A stretch of 20,476 bases of DNA from the NCBI GenBank assembly GCA_016190025.1, contig JACPRG010000074.1, positions 1 through 20,476 on the forward strand, written 5' to 3'. Each line of letters opens with the position of its first letter. Within the stretch, counting starts at the first letter, position 1. Both the position numbers and the translations under genes were made by a program. This document shows, piece after piece, positions 1 to 7,297 of the stretch. The stretch is from Candidatus Tectimicrobiota bacterium. Its GTDB lineage: Bacteria > UBA8248 > JACPRG01. Under the pieces are notes generated by a model that worked only from the letters and a program-made list of their open reading frames with translations, did not search any database and was not told the DNA's origin.

Positions 1-491
1 CCGTTGAGGACGTAGTCGTCCCCGTCCCGCACCGCGGTCGTCTGCGTGCCGGCGCCGGGGGCGTCGTAGGGGAGGATGTTGTCCGAGCCGGAGAGGGGCT
101 CGGTGTTGGCCGTGGCCAGAAGCGCCCGGGGGTTCTTCACGAGTCCGGGCATGTGCCTTTTTCGCTGCTCGGGGGTCATGCTCCCAGCCAGGAGGCCGAA
201 CATCTTCCACGTCTGGTCGAAGGCCACGGCGATGCCGAGGTCGCCCCTGGCCATCTCCTCGCCGACGAGGCACAGGGTGAGGATGTCCGCCCCCCCGCCC
301 CCGTATTCCTTGGGCAGCGACAGCAGGCGCAGGCCCAGCCGGTCCCCCTCCTCGATGACCTCCCAGGGGAAGGCGGCCCCGGGGTCGGGGATGCGGTCGC
401 GCTCCATTGCGATGGGCAGGATGCGGCGATCAACGAACTCGCGGATCTTCCGCTTCAGCTCAAGCTGCTCAGGCGTGAGAGACAGATCCAT
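1..491 (-). CDS. Acyl-CoA dehydrogenase, N-terminal part (cut by window edge)
   Basis: Flavoprotein of the acyl-CoA dehydrogenase family, which oxidises acyl-CoA thioesters at the alpha-beta bond and passes electrons to ETF. I translated the minus strand by hand: an open frame of 163 codons runs off the left edge. It begins MDLSLTPEQLELKRKIREF, the usual N-terminal helical start of the family, and includes LGLRLLSLPKEYGG and then the flavin-contacting segment ATANTEPLSGSDN, where the middle beta domain starts. The catalytic Glu lies beyond the window. The start at 491 is preceded by a G-rich run (ACCGGGGGGTGC). An in-frame ATG at 512 would add seven residues but has no ribosome site. It lies 203 bp downstream of the isopropylmalate-synthase-like gene on the same strand. 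The family is secure; the acyl substrate cannot be told. Confidence 0.88.
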   Translation of the reverse strand, partial: MDLSLTPEQLELKRKIREFVDRRILPIAMERDRIPDPGAAFPWEVIEEGDRLGLRLLSLPKEYGGGGADILTLCLVGEEMARGDLGIAVAFDQTWKMFGLLAGSMTPEQRKRHMPGLVKNPRALLATANTEPLSGSDNILPYDAPGAGTQTTAVRDGDDYVLN

Positions 492-694
492 GCACCCCCC
501 GGTGACGTTCATGCGCTTTGCGCGACGATCCAGATCGGAATCAATGGGGACAACGAGCGCCCTTCGATTCTTTCCGCGATTTCTCCTTCAGATCAAGCCC
601 CCGTCCATATCCGCGGGCGCAACCGCCACCTCTTCTCCATCCGCCTCGCTCCGGCCCCGACGCCCGGCGCGCCCTCAAAGTCAAGACCGGCTAT

Positions 695-1909
695 TCACCG
701 GCCTCGCACTTGCCGGACGATCTCCCTGAATTCCTCATCCTCGATGAGGGCCTTTCGCTCGATGGAGCGCCGCTTGACCTCGGCCAGGACCGCCTGGATC
801 TTCTCTTCGCCCTCCGGCTCCAGGCCGGTCTCCTCCAGCTTGACCCGGATGGAGGTCGCCCCGCTCTTCTTGCCCAGGACGACGCGGGGACGGTTGCCCA
901 CGAAGGCCGGCGCCACCGAGAACATCGCCAGCGGCCTCTCGTACAGCATGTCGATCCCGATGCCCGACTCGCGCGTGAAGGTGTTGAGCCCCGTCAGGGG
1001 CTTGTTCAGCGCCAGGGGATAGCCCGACAGGCGCTGGACCAGGCGGCTCACCTCCCCGAGCTTCTCGAACCGGACGTTCGAGGGCAGGCCGTAGAGCGCC
1101 CGCAGGCCCACGGCGACCTCGTCCAGGGCGGCGTTGCCGCTCCGCTCCCCCAGGCCGTTGACGCTGGCGTGGACCACCCGAGCCCCGGCCCCGACGGCCG
1201 CGAGCGTCGTGGCGATGCCCATCCCCAGGTCGTTGTGGGTGTGGACCTCCACCGGAACCCCGGTCCGCTCCCGGACCCGGCGGATGAGGACCTCCATGGC
1301 GCGCGGGAGCAGACACCCCATGGTGTCCACCACGCCGACCGAATCGGGCGCTCCCCGACCCATGACCTCCCCCAGCAGGCGGTCCAGGAACCCCAGGTCC
1401 GCGCGGGTGGTGTCGTAGGGAAAATAAACCGTGTAGAGGCCCGCCGCCTTGGCGTGGGCCACGGTCTCCACGCTCCGGTCGATGACGTCCCGCTCGCTCC
1501 ACTTGGCGAACTGGTACTTGAGCTTGGGCAGGCCGCACGGGATCTCGATGATCACCCCGTCCGCGCCGAGCTTCAAAGAGAGGTCCACGTCCGCGGGGGT
1601 GGCCCGGCAGAAGGCCATGAGCCTGGCCCGAAGACCCATGCGCGCCATCTCCTCGATGGCCTTGGCGTCCTCGGCCGAGACGGCGGGCATCCCTCCCTCG
1701 ATGCGGTCCACACCCAGGTCGTCCAGCGCCCGGGCGATCTCCAGCTTCTCCTCGATCCGGAACACGACGCCGGGCGTCTGCTCCCCGTCGCGCAGCGTCA
1801 CGTCGTGAATCTCCACCCTGTCGGGCAGATCGAGCCGGCCCCTGACCTCCTCCGCGTAGTTCAGGGGTCCGACCCAGAAATCATCGCAGGCCCAAGGGGT
1901 ACCGCTCAT
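695..1909 (-). CDS. Isopropylmalate/homocitrate synthase-type DRE-TIM metallolyase
   Basis: A 404-residue pyruvate-carboxyltransferase (HMGL-like) TIM-barrel enzyme of the family that condenses acetyl-CoA with 2-oxoacids (2-isopropylmalate, homocitrate and citramalate synthases). The substrate/metal loop IHDVTLRDGEQTPG is at residues 34-47 (Arg40, Asp41). The metal-binding EVHTHNDLGMG is near 221-231 (His223, His225), and NGLGERSGN is at 251-259. It ends soon after the small post-barrel segment, so it lacks the roughly 130-residue allosteric C-terminal domain of classical LeuA. It is therefore unlikely to be a leucine-feedback-regulated LeuA. The start at 1909 has GAGGACGGAGCG just upstream. 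The longer open frame running back to 3073 is a readthrough of the wrong frame in the lipoprotein gene. Its neighbour is an acyl-CoA dehydrogenase, so a role in acyl-CoA or organic-acid metabolism is possible. An HMG-CoA lyase is less likely from the motifs. Confidence 0.85.
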   Translation of the reverse strand: MSGTPWACDDFWVGPLNYAEEVRGRLDLPDRVEIHDVTLRDGEQTPGVVFRIEEKLEIARALDDLGVDRIEGGMPAVSAEDAKAIEEMARMGLRARLMAFCRATPADVDLSLKLGADGVIIEIPCGLPKLKYQFAKWSERDVIDRSVETVAHAKAAGLYTVYFPYDTTRADLGFLDRLLGEVMGRGAPDSVGVVDTMGCLLPRAMEVLIRRVRERTGVPVEVHTHNDLGMGIATTLAAVGAGARVVHASVNGLGERSGNAALDEVAVGLRALYGLPSNVRFEKLGEVSRLVQRLSGYPLALNKPLTGLNTFTRESGIGIDMLYERPLAMFSVAPAFVGNRPRVVLGKKSGATSIRVKLEETGLEPEGEEKIQAVLAEVKRRSIERKALIEDEEFREIVRQVRGR

Positions 1910-2007
1910 CGCTCCGTCCTCGCAAAGATTGGAATGCCGGCCGCGCGGGCGGGACCGGGCTCCTGGGCGCGGCCTGGGAGACTGCGGCGGAAAGCCGGAA
2001 AGCCCCG

Positions 2008-3054
2008 CTATTTCCCCCCGGCCGGGGTGGGCTCCAGCTTTTTCCGCTCTCGGATCTGTTTGTCCAGGTTGGCCAGGGCCTCGATGTACAAATCCTTGGC
2101 CTCGATGCGGACAGCCTGCCGATAGGCCTCCCGCGCCTGGTCGAACCGGCCCATGGCCTCGTAGGCGACCCCCAGGTTGTAAAAAGCCTCCTTGCCCCGG
2201 GAGTGGGCCTGGACGTACTCCGTCCAGATCCGGACGGCCTCCTCCAGGCTTCCGGCCTGGGCGAACCGGACGCCCGTGTCCACCGGCCCCTCCAGCGACT
2301 CCAGGGGGCGGTTGAGGGTCACGTAGCGGGGCGAGACGTACTTGAAAAACTGGGCGGCCACCGCCTCCACCAAGTCCCGGCGGCTGGTCTCCCGGGCGGG
2401 GATCTCCGTCTTCATCCCGGAGAAAAAAGCGATCAAAGGCTCCGCCCCGGTGTCGTACTTGAGGGCGGCGTCCGCGGTCCGGCTCGCGACGATGCGGCCC
2501 GTGGCCACCTCCACCACCCGCAGGGAGACGGAGAGGACGGCTTCGCGCCGGACGTGGCTCTCGGAGACCAAGGTCTCCCGCATGATCTCCACCTGCCGGG
2601 CGCCCCGGCCGGAGCCCACCGTCTGGAACTGCCCGGTCCCCACCTGTTTCTTGACCTGCTTGGTGTACGGGGTGTCCACGATGCGGTAGGCCAGGACCTG
2701 CCCGACGACGAGGGCCTTGACGCCCAGCAGCCGTCCCGCCTCCGCGGCGGTCTTCGGATCGAAAAGGTCGCTCAGGCCGCGGCGGACCTCCGCGACCACC
2801 TGGTCCAGGCGGGCCCGCTCGGCGATCTTGAAGAACTCGCTCCCCCCGAGCTTCGTGGTCAGGGACTCGGTCGCGTGAGCCGCCACCTCTGCATCCCCGC
2901 TCAGCGGCATCACCGCCAGGGAGTCGATGGAGCGGGAGAGGAGATCCACCTCGGCGGGGACCAGCGCCCGGATCTGAACCGACGGCCCCGCGCATCCCAC
3001 CCACAAAAAGAGAGCCCCCGAAATCGCCCAAGCAGCCGCGCGCAGCGCTCTCAT
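2008..3054 (-). CDS. CsgG-like lipoprotein with C-terminal TPR repeats
   Basis: A 348-residue predicted envelope lipoprotein. Residues 1-20 form a signal peptide ending LFLWVGC (Cys21). The Trp at -3 makes the lipobox atypical. Residues about 35-190 resemble the CsgG/curli-assembly-type domain: SLAVMPLSGD, then an ERARLDQVVAEV segment, then AGRLLGVKALVVGQV, then a strand region with VVEVATGRIVASR. The last 80 residues hold about two TPR units (EAFYNLGVAYEAMGRFDQA, then REAYRQAVRIEAKDLYIEA). CsgG proteins form outer-membrane secretion pores, but many TPR-bearing relatives have no known function. I see no curli subunit genes nearby, so secretion is not supported. The start at 3054 follows GGGAGGGTTGGCCG, a good ribosome site. 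The gene lies 152 bp after the transporter and 98 bp before the synthase gene. Confidence 0.75.
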   Translation of the reverse strand: MRALRAAAWAISGALFLWVGCAGPSVQIRALVPAEVDLLSRSIDSLAVMPLSGDAEVAAHATESLTTKLGGSEFFKIAERARLDQVVAEVRRGLSDLFDPKTAAEAGRLLGVKALVVGQVLAYRIVDTPYTKQVKKQVGTGQFQTVGSGRGARQVEIMRETLVSESHVRREAVLSVSLRVVEVATGRIVASRTADAALKYDTGAEPLIAFFSGMKTEIPARETSRRDLVEAVAAQFFKYVSPRYVTLNRPLESLEGPVDTGVRFAQAGSLEEAVRIWTEYVQAHSRGKEAFYNLGVAYEAMGRFDQAREAYRQAVRIEAKDLYIEALANLDKQIRERKKLEPTPAGGK

Positions 3055-3206
3055 CGGCCAACCCTCCCAACAATCGGCCAACATCGGCCCGGCTTCAACC
3101 CACCCCGACCCCCCCCTTACTATCCACCAAAAAGGAGCGGCAATCCACCCCGTTTCTTCTCCATCCCCATCGCCCGACCCGCCGCCCCGTCCCAACGCCC
3201 CACGCC

Positions 3207-4592
3207 TCACGGCAAGAACCCGATCGCCTTCCAGTAGAGGATGCTCAGGGGGACCGTGAGGGCCAGGCTCAGGACGGCGAAGGGGAGAAGCACGCGGAGC
3301 GCCTGCCCGCCGGTGAACGCGCCGAACCCCTGGGCGGCGACCATCGGGGGCGTCTGATAGGGGAAAAAGCTGATGCTGAACCCCACGATCTCCGCCATCA
3401 GAAGGACCTGGACGTTCAGCCCCCGGTCCACGCCGTAGGCGATCACGATGGGGGTCAGCACCGCGGGGATGGCCGGGTGCGTCGTGAGGATCGCCAGCAG
3501 GGCCGTGACCCCGGCCAGGACCGCCACCTGGGCGGCGGGTCCCATGTCCGCCAGGGGGACCCACCGGAAGATGAACTCCCCCGCCCACTTGCTGACCCCC
3601 GTCGCCGCCAGGGCCGTCCCCAGGCCGAAGATGCTCCCGAGGTAGATCAGCAGCGGGAGATTGGCGGTCTGCGCCATGTCCCTCTCTTTCAGGACGCCAA
3701 CGCGCGGCATCAGGGCCGCCAGGGCGACCGCGAGGCCCACCCAAGCCGGCTTGAGGCCGTGGAGGAAATCCGTCACCCACAGCCCCACGGCAACGCAGAG
3801 AAGGACTATCATCTTCCGCTCCTCCGCGCTGAGGGGCGGCATCGGCCCGTCCCTGTGAAAATCCCGGCGGAAAACGGGCGTCTCCCTGGGCCACAGGAAG
3901 ACCCGGACGACGAGGAAGACCAGGAGAACGCGCACGACGCCCAGAACCGGAAGGTGGAGATAGGCCCACTGGCCGTACGAGAGGGTGACGCCGGAGACCG
4001 ACTCGATCACGGCCGTGTGCACCAGGTTCGGGACATTGCCGGTGATGAGGGCAAACCCGGGGAAAAAGGCGGACATCGCCGTCGCCAGGACCAGGGCGGC
4101 GGACCCGCGGGAGCCGATCGCCAGGCCGAAGGCCGACCCGATCTCCAGGGCGATGGGGACGAGAAGCGCCACCCGCGCGTTGGCCGACGGAACCCCGAAC
4201 GCCAGGAGAAAGCCGAGGAGGCAAAAACCCATGAGGGCCCGGTCGAAGCGGCTCCCCAGCGCCCGCAGGAACGAGAAGGCCATCCGGCGGGCCAGGCCGG
4301 TCCGCAGCATCCCCCCGCCCAAAAGAAAGGCCGAGAAGACCAGCCACAACGCCGGCGCGGTGAATCCCGAGAAGGCGACCTGGGGCGGGACCACGCGGAA
4401 TAAGACGAACAAAAGAAGGAGGAGCAGGCCGGTCAGGCTGACCGGGATGGGCTCCGCCACGAAAAAGAGAATGGCGAAGAGCGCCAGCGCCAGGGCCTTG
4501 TGCCCCTCGGCGCTCAGCCCCGGCGGCGGACCCCACGCCAGAAGGGCGACGGGAAGGAGGACCCCCGAAACGGCGATCACCCGGCGGAACAT
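3207..4592 (-). CDS. DASS/SLC13-type anion (dicarboxylate) transporter
   Basis: A 461-residue polytopic inner-membrane protein of the divalent anion:sodium symporter superfamily, which imports or exchanges dicarboxylates, citrate, sulfate or similar anions. Hydrophobic segments run through the whole length, with AEPIPVSLTGLLLLLLFVLF near 46-65. Two pseudo-symmetric substrate-loop motifs are visible: FGVPSANARVALLVP at 132-146 and ILTTHPAIPAVLTPIV at 368-383. Relatives of the CitT/DiT1 branch carry SNT-type triplets at these sites. Here they are SAN and THP, so ligand or ion coupling may differ. The start at 4592 follows GTGAGGGGGAG, whereas the open frame extending to 4700 adds a hydrophilic segment with no ribosome site. 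A sigma70-type promoter is predicted at 4685-4713. The substrate is not predictable from this sequence alone. Confidence 0.85.
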   Translation of the reverse strand: MFRRVIAVSGVLLPVALLAWGPPPGLSAEGHKALALALFAILFFVAEPIPVSLTGLLLLLLFVLFRVVPPQVAFSGFTAPALWLVFSAFLLGGGMLRTGLARRMAFSFLRALGSRFDRALMGFCLLGFLLAFGVPSANARVALLVPIALEIGSAFGLAIGSRGSAALVLATAMSAFFPGFALITGNVPNLVHTAVIESVSGVTLSYGQWAYLHLPVLGVVRVLLVFLVVRVFLWPRETPVFRRDFHRDGPMPPLSAEERKMIVLLCVAVGLWVTDFLHGLKPAWVGLAVALAALMPRVGVLKERDMAQTANLPLLIYLGSIFGLGTALAATGVSKWAGEFIFRWVPLADMGPAAQVAVLAGVTALLAILTTHPAIPAVLTPIVIAYGVDRGLNVQVLLMAEIVGFSISFFPYQTPPMVAAQGFGAFTGGQALRVLLPFAVLSLALTVPLSILYWKAIGFLP

Positions 4593-4684
4593 CTCCCCCT
4601 CACGGCGCGGCGCATTCCTCCCCCCCGGAACGTTCGGACTCTCCTGTGAACCCGCGGGTCGGCGCAACGGGGCAAAACCGCCCG

Positions 4685-4713
4685 ATTTGAGCACGGCCAC
4701 GCCGCCCCGTCAA
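4685..4713 (-). promoter_or_regulatory. Predicted sigma70-type promoter of the anion transporter
   Basis: On the minus strand TTGACG (4713-4708) is followed by a 17-bp spacer and TCAAAT (4690-4685). This gives 5/6 and 4/6 matches to the consensus hexamers with ideal spacing. The start codon is about 85 bp further on at 4592. Predicted by eye only. Confidence 0.45.
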
Positions 4714-4840
4714 GGAAGCGCGCGCACGCCGCGCCGCGCTTCGCCGCGGGCGCGCTCCTATCCCCCGGCTCATGCCCGGGTCCCGCCTTCCGGGCGGAGG
4801 AACCCGTGCGCCTCGGGGCCTTCTTGAGTACACTTGTCTC

Positions 4841-4861
4841 CCCCCTTCAGAGAGAAGGGGG
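4841..4861 (+). repeat. Stem-loop upstream of the glycosylation operon
   Basis: A perfect 7-bp stem, CCCCCTT/AAGGGGG, with loop CAGAGAG. It lies 35 bp before the methyltransferase start, so it would sit in the leader of that mRNA if transcription begins upstream. Its function is unknown. Confidence 0.4.
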
Positions 4862-4896
4862 ATTGCGACTGGCTCGCACGCCGGTGACCTGGGCGG

Positions 4897-5556
4897 ATGG
4901 GTCCCAACAGAGAAAAATCCTTTTCCGTTCTTTCGCGCTTTCGCTCCTGTGCGTGGAGGGAGAGGTTCCACGTCGGTCTTCGCTACCGGATGATGAACCT
5001 GCGGCCTCTGGAGAAAGAGGTGCCGAAAAGCGGGCGGGTTCTCGACCTCGGGTCCGGCCAGGGACTCGTCGCCCTCGCGTTGGCGGTGGGCGGGCCCGGG
5101 CGCCAGGTCGTGGGAATCGAGCGGGAGGAAAGGAAGGTATCGGCGGCGCAGAAGGCGGCGGCGGGGCTGAAGAACCTTTCCTTCCGAAGGGGCGACATCT
5201 TCAACCTGGACGAGGAAGGCTCCTTTGACGTCGCGCTCCTGGTGGACGTCCTCTACCTCTGGGACGAGCCGCGGAAGAGGAGGATCCTCGAAGGCGCCCG
5301 CAAGGCCCTGCGCAAGGGCGGATTGCTTTTGGTGCAAGAGGTGGTCACCCGGCCGAAAATGAAATACGGGATAGCGGTCCTCCAGGAGTGGATCGCCCTG
5401 CACGTCTTGAAGACCACTTCCCCGGGGGGGATCCATTACGTCTCCAGAGAAGAGAACGAGGCCCTCCTGAGAAGCTGCGGTTTTGAGGTCGAGTCGGTCC
5501 CGTTTCACCGGGGAATCCCCTACGCCCATTTTCTTTTCCGCTGCCGAAAGACATAA
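4897..5556 (+). CDS. Class I SAM-dependent methyltransferase
   Basis: A 219-residue Rossmann-fold methyltransferase that would use S-adenosylmethionine. Motif I is VLDLGSGQG (48-56), followed by the acidic end of strand 2 (VVGIERE), the GDIFNL segment, SFDVALLVDVLYLWDEP as motif IV, and ARKALRKGGLLLVQE as the post-motif helix and strand. A basic N-terminal helix (RFRSCAWRERFHVGLRYR) precedes the core, as in several small-molecule or lipid methyltransferases. The ATG at 4897 has only GGGCGG just before it. An ATG at 4988 would remove the N-terminal helix and is less likely. Its stop overlaps the next ATG (TAATG), so it is coupled to the glycosyltransferase. Methylation of a lipid carrier, lipid or sugar is an inference from the neighbours. 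Confidence 0.85.
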   Translation: MGPNREKSFSVLSRFRSCAWRERFHVGLRYRMMNLRPLEKEVPKSGRVLDLGSGQGLVALALAVGGPGRQVVGIEREERKVSAAQKAAAGLKNLSFRRGDIFNLDEEGSFDVALLVDVLYLWDEPRKRRILEGARKALRKGGLLLVQEVVTRPKMKYGIAVLQEWIALHVLKTTSPGGIHYVSREENEALLRSCGFEVESVPFHRGIPYAHFLFRCRKT

Positions 5557-6401
5557 TGGCGGGGAAGGGAAACCGCCTCATTCCCTCATTCGGCCGGGCC
5601 TCGGCAGGTGAAAGGATGACCCGTTCCAGCAAAGGGCAGAGCTTCTCGCCGCCCGGCAAGGTGAGCGTCATCCTGCCCGTCTACCGGGGAGGCCCCTTCA
5701 TCCGCCGGACGCTGGAAGACCTCCTGGCCTGGCTGAACCGCATGGGGAGGCCGTTCGAGGTGTTGGTGGTCGATGACGGCAGCGACGACAACACGGCCCA
5801 GCAGGTGGAGCAAGGCCGGGCGGCGAATCTCTCCTCTCAGATCCAGCTCCTTCGGAATCCGCGCAACCAGGGCAAAGGGGCCTGCGTCCGGCGGGGGATG
5901 CTGGAGGCGGACGGCCAGTTCCGGGTGTTCGTGGACAGCGACATGCCCTACGGCCTCGACTCGCTGGGGCAGGCCCTGCGGATGCTGGAGGCGGGGGCCG
6001 ACGTCGCCATCGCATCCCGCGTCCACCCGGAGAGCCGCTACGTCATCAGCCCCCGCATGTTGCCGATATTCACCGTCCGGCACTGGATGAGCCGAATCGG
6101 CAACCGGGTGATCCGCTTGTGCGTGCCGGGGCTCTACGACACCCAGGCGGGGCTGAAAGGATTCCGCAAGGAAGCGGCCCTTCACATCTTCAGCCAGCAG
6201 CGGCTCAACCGGTTCTCCTTCGACGTGGAGGTGCTCCGAATCGCGCAGGTGGCGAACTTCCGGATCGTGGAATTCCCCGTCATGTACCACTACAACTGGG
6301 AGCCGACCACGGTCGAGTTCATCCGGGACTCTCTCAGGACAATCCGCGATCTGATCCGAATCAAGATTTGGGAGAAGCAGGAACGGTGGCGGCCAAGCTG
6401 A
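5556..6401 (+). CDS. GT2 glycosyltransferase, DPM1-like polyprenyl-phosphate sugar synthase
   Basis: A 281-residue GT-A fold enzyme of family 2, of the type that moves a sugar from a nucleotide donor to dolichyl or undecaprenyl phosphate on the cytoplasmic face. Motifs are KVSVILPVYRGG (35-46), EVLVVDDGSDDNT (68-80), NQGKGACVRRGM (104-115), the metal-binding VFVDSDMP (124-131, Asp127 and Asp129), DTQAGLKGF (195-203) and RFSFDVEVL (219-227). The DTQ-G-K-F block is a hallmark of DPM1-type synthases. There is no C-terminal membrane domain, so it is a soluble or peripheral enzyme. The reading starts at the TAATG overlap with the methyltransferase. The internal ATG at 5616, preceded by AGGTGAAAGG, has the better ribosome site and may be the true start (261 residues). 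The transferred sugar is unknown; the adjacent deacetylase suggests an N-acetylated one. Confidence 0.88.
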   Translation: MAGKGNRLIPSFGRASAGERMTRSSKGQSFSPPGKVSVILPVYRGGPFIRRTLEDLLAWLNRMGRPFEVLVVDDGSDDNTAQQVEQGRAANLSSQIQLLRNPRNQGKGACVRRGMLEADGQFRVFVDSDMPYGLDSLGQALRMLEAGADVAIASRVHPESRYVISPRMLPIFTVRHWMSRIGNRVIRLCVPGLYDTQAGLKGFRKEAALHIFSQQRLNRFSFDVEVLRIAQVANFRIVEFPVMYHYNWEPTTVEFIRDSLRTIRDLIRIKIWEKQERWRPS

Positions 6402-7297
6402 GCCCGGGGCCGGGGGTTTCGCTGATACTGAACGCAGACGACTTCGGCTACACCCCCGAGGTGAACCGCGGCATCGCCGAGTGCGTGGAGGCGGGCGCCA
6501 TCCGCAGCGTGTCCATGATGGCCAATCTCCCGGGGTTCGACGACGCCTGCGAAAGGCTGAGAGAGGGCCTGCCCGTCAGCCTCGGCGCACACCTGAACTT
6601 CACCCTCGGCAGGCCCGTTCTTCCGCCGCGGGAGGTCCAGCCCCTGCTGAGCCGGCGGGGCTCGTTCCTCGGCCCGTTCCCCATGGCCGGGAGGCTCCTG
6701 CGGAGAGCCGCCCCCCTCCAGTGCATCGAGCGGGAGGCGCGCGCGCAGATCGAAAGGATTCTCTCGGCCCAGCCCGCCCGCCTCTGGCACCTGGACGTCC
6801 ACCACCACCTCCACGCCTTTCCCCGCCTCCTCGAGCTCTTGATCCCCCTCGTGACGGAATACCGGATCCCGGCCGTGCGCACCCCGAGGGAGCAATGGAT
6901 GTGGAAGGTGGAGGGAGGAGGGCCCCCCTGGAAATCCCTGGCCCTGCGCCTGTTCGCAAGGCGGGCCCACGCGCGCATCCTCGCCGCCGGCCTCAAGGCG
7001 CCGGACGCCCTCTACGCCGCCGTCCTGACCAGCAGCCGGGACTTCGCCCGGACGCTCCTCTCCGTCATCCGCAGTCTGGGGCCGGGGTCGAGCGAAATCG
7101 CCCTCCACCCCGGATACTCCTCCCCCGTTCTGGAGAGGATGGATTCCTATCACCTCCAGCGGGAGGGCGAACTCCGGGCCCTCTTAGGGGAGAGGGTGCG
7201 GGAGGCGCTTCGCGCACGGGATTTGAGGCTGATCAGCTACCGAGACCTGGCCGAGTCTCCGCCCAGGGTGTTTTCCGCCGAAGGGCGCCCGCGATGA
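6386..7297 (+). CDS. YdjC/HpnK/NaxD-type carbohydrate deacetylase
   Basis: A 303-residue YdjC-family (ChbG/HpnK/NaxD) metal-dependent deacetylase, a family that removes acetyl groups from N-acetylated sugars. Visible motifs are LILNADDFGYTPEVNRGI (13-30, Asp18 and Asp19), LGAHLNFT (His69), LWHLDVHHHLHAFP (133-146, His135, Asp137, His139) and EIALHPGYSS (His241), which together make the expected metal and catalytic set. I start it at the GTG at 6386, with AGCAGGAACG just upstream and a 16-bp overlap with the glycosyltransferase end. The longer open frame from 6119 lies wholly inside the upstream gene. Its stop overlaps the next ATG (ATGA). HpnK relatives are named from hopanoid clusters, but no hopanoid gene is visible. 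NaxD of Francisella deacetylates a polyprenyl-phosphate GalNAc made by a GT2 enzyme, which matches this gene order better. Confidence 0.85.
   Translation: MAAKLSPGPGVSLILNADDFGYTPEVNRGIAECVEAGAIRSVSMMANLPGFDDACERLREGLPVSLGAHLNFTLGRPVLPPREVQPLLSRRGSFLGPFPMAGRLLRRAAPLQCIEREARAQIERILSAQPARLWHLDVHHHLHAFPRLLELLIPLVTEYRIPAVRTPREQWMWKVEGGGPPWKSLALRLFARRAHARILAAGLKAPDALYAAVLTSSRDFARTLLSVIRSLGPGSSEIALHPGYSSPVLERMDSYHLQREGELRALLGERVREALRARDLRLISYRDLAESPPRVFSAEGRPR

Larger units (their letters stand above)
4593..4896. other. Divergent intergenic region with GC-rich inverted repeats
   Basis: This 304-bp region separates the minus-strand transporter from the plus-strand methyltransferase. It holds the predicted transporter promoter and two inverted repeats. 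AGCGCGC at 4717-4723 pairs with GCGCGCT at 4750-4756 around a very GC-rich centre. CCCCCTT at 4841-4847 pairs with AAGGGGG at 4855-4861 around a 7-nt loop. The second has no T-run after it, so it is not a classical intrinsic terminator. I could not find a convincing plus-strand promoter for the methyltransferase operon; TTGAGT near 4825 lacks a good -10 partner. No coding frame here looks real. Confidence 0.5.

Noticed and set aside
695..3073. 792-codon minus-strand frame that would fuse a long N-terminal part to the synthase
   Set aside because: The first half is Gly/Arg/Pro-rich sequence read in the wrong frame of the lipoprotein gene. The real start at 1909 has a ribosome site and a family-typical N-terminus.
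2008..4536. 842-codon minus-strand frame that would fuse part of the transporter region to the lipoprotein
   Set aside because: The upstream part is out of frame with the transporter and low-complexity. A signal peptide and ribosome site mark the true start at 3054.
4841..4861. Stem-loop as an intrinsic terminator
   Set aside because: No T-run follows on either strand, and both flanking genes point away from it.
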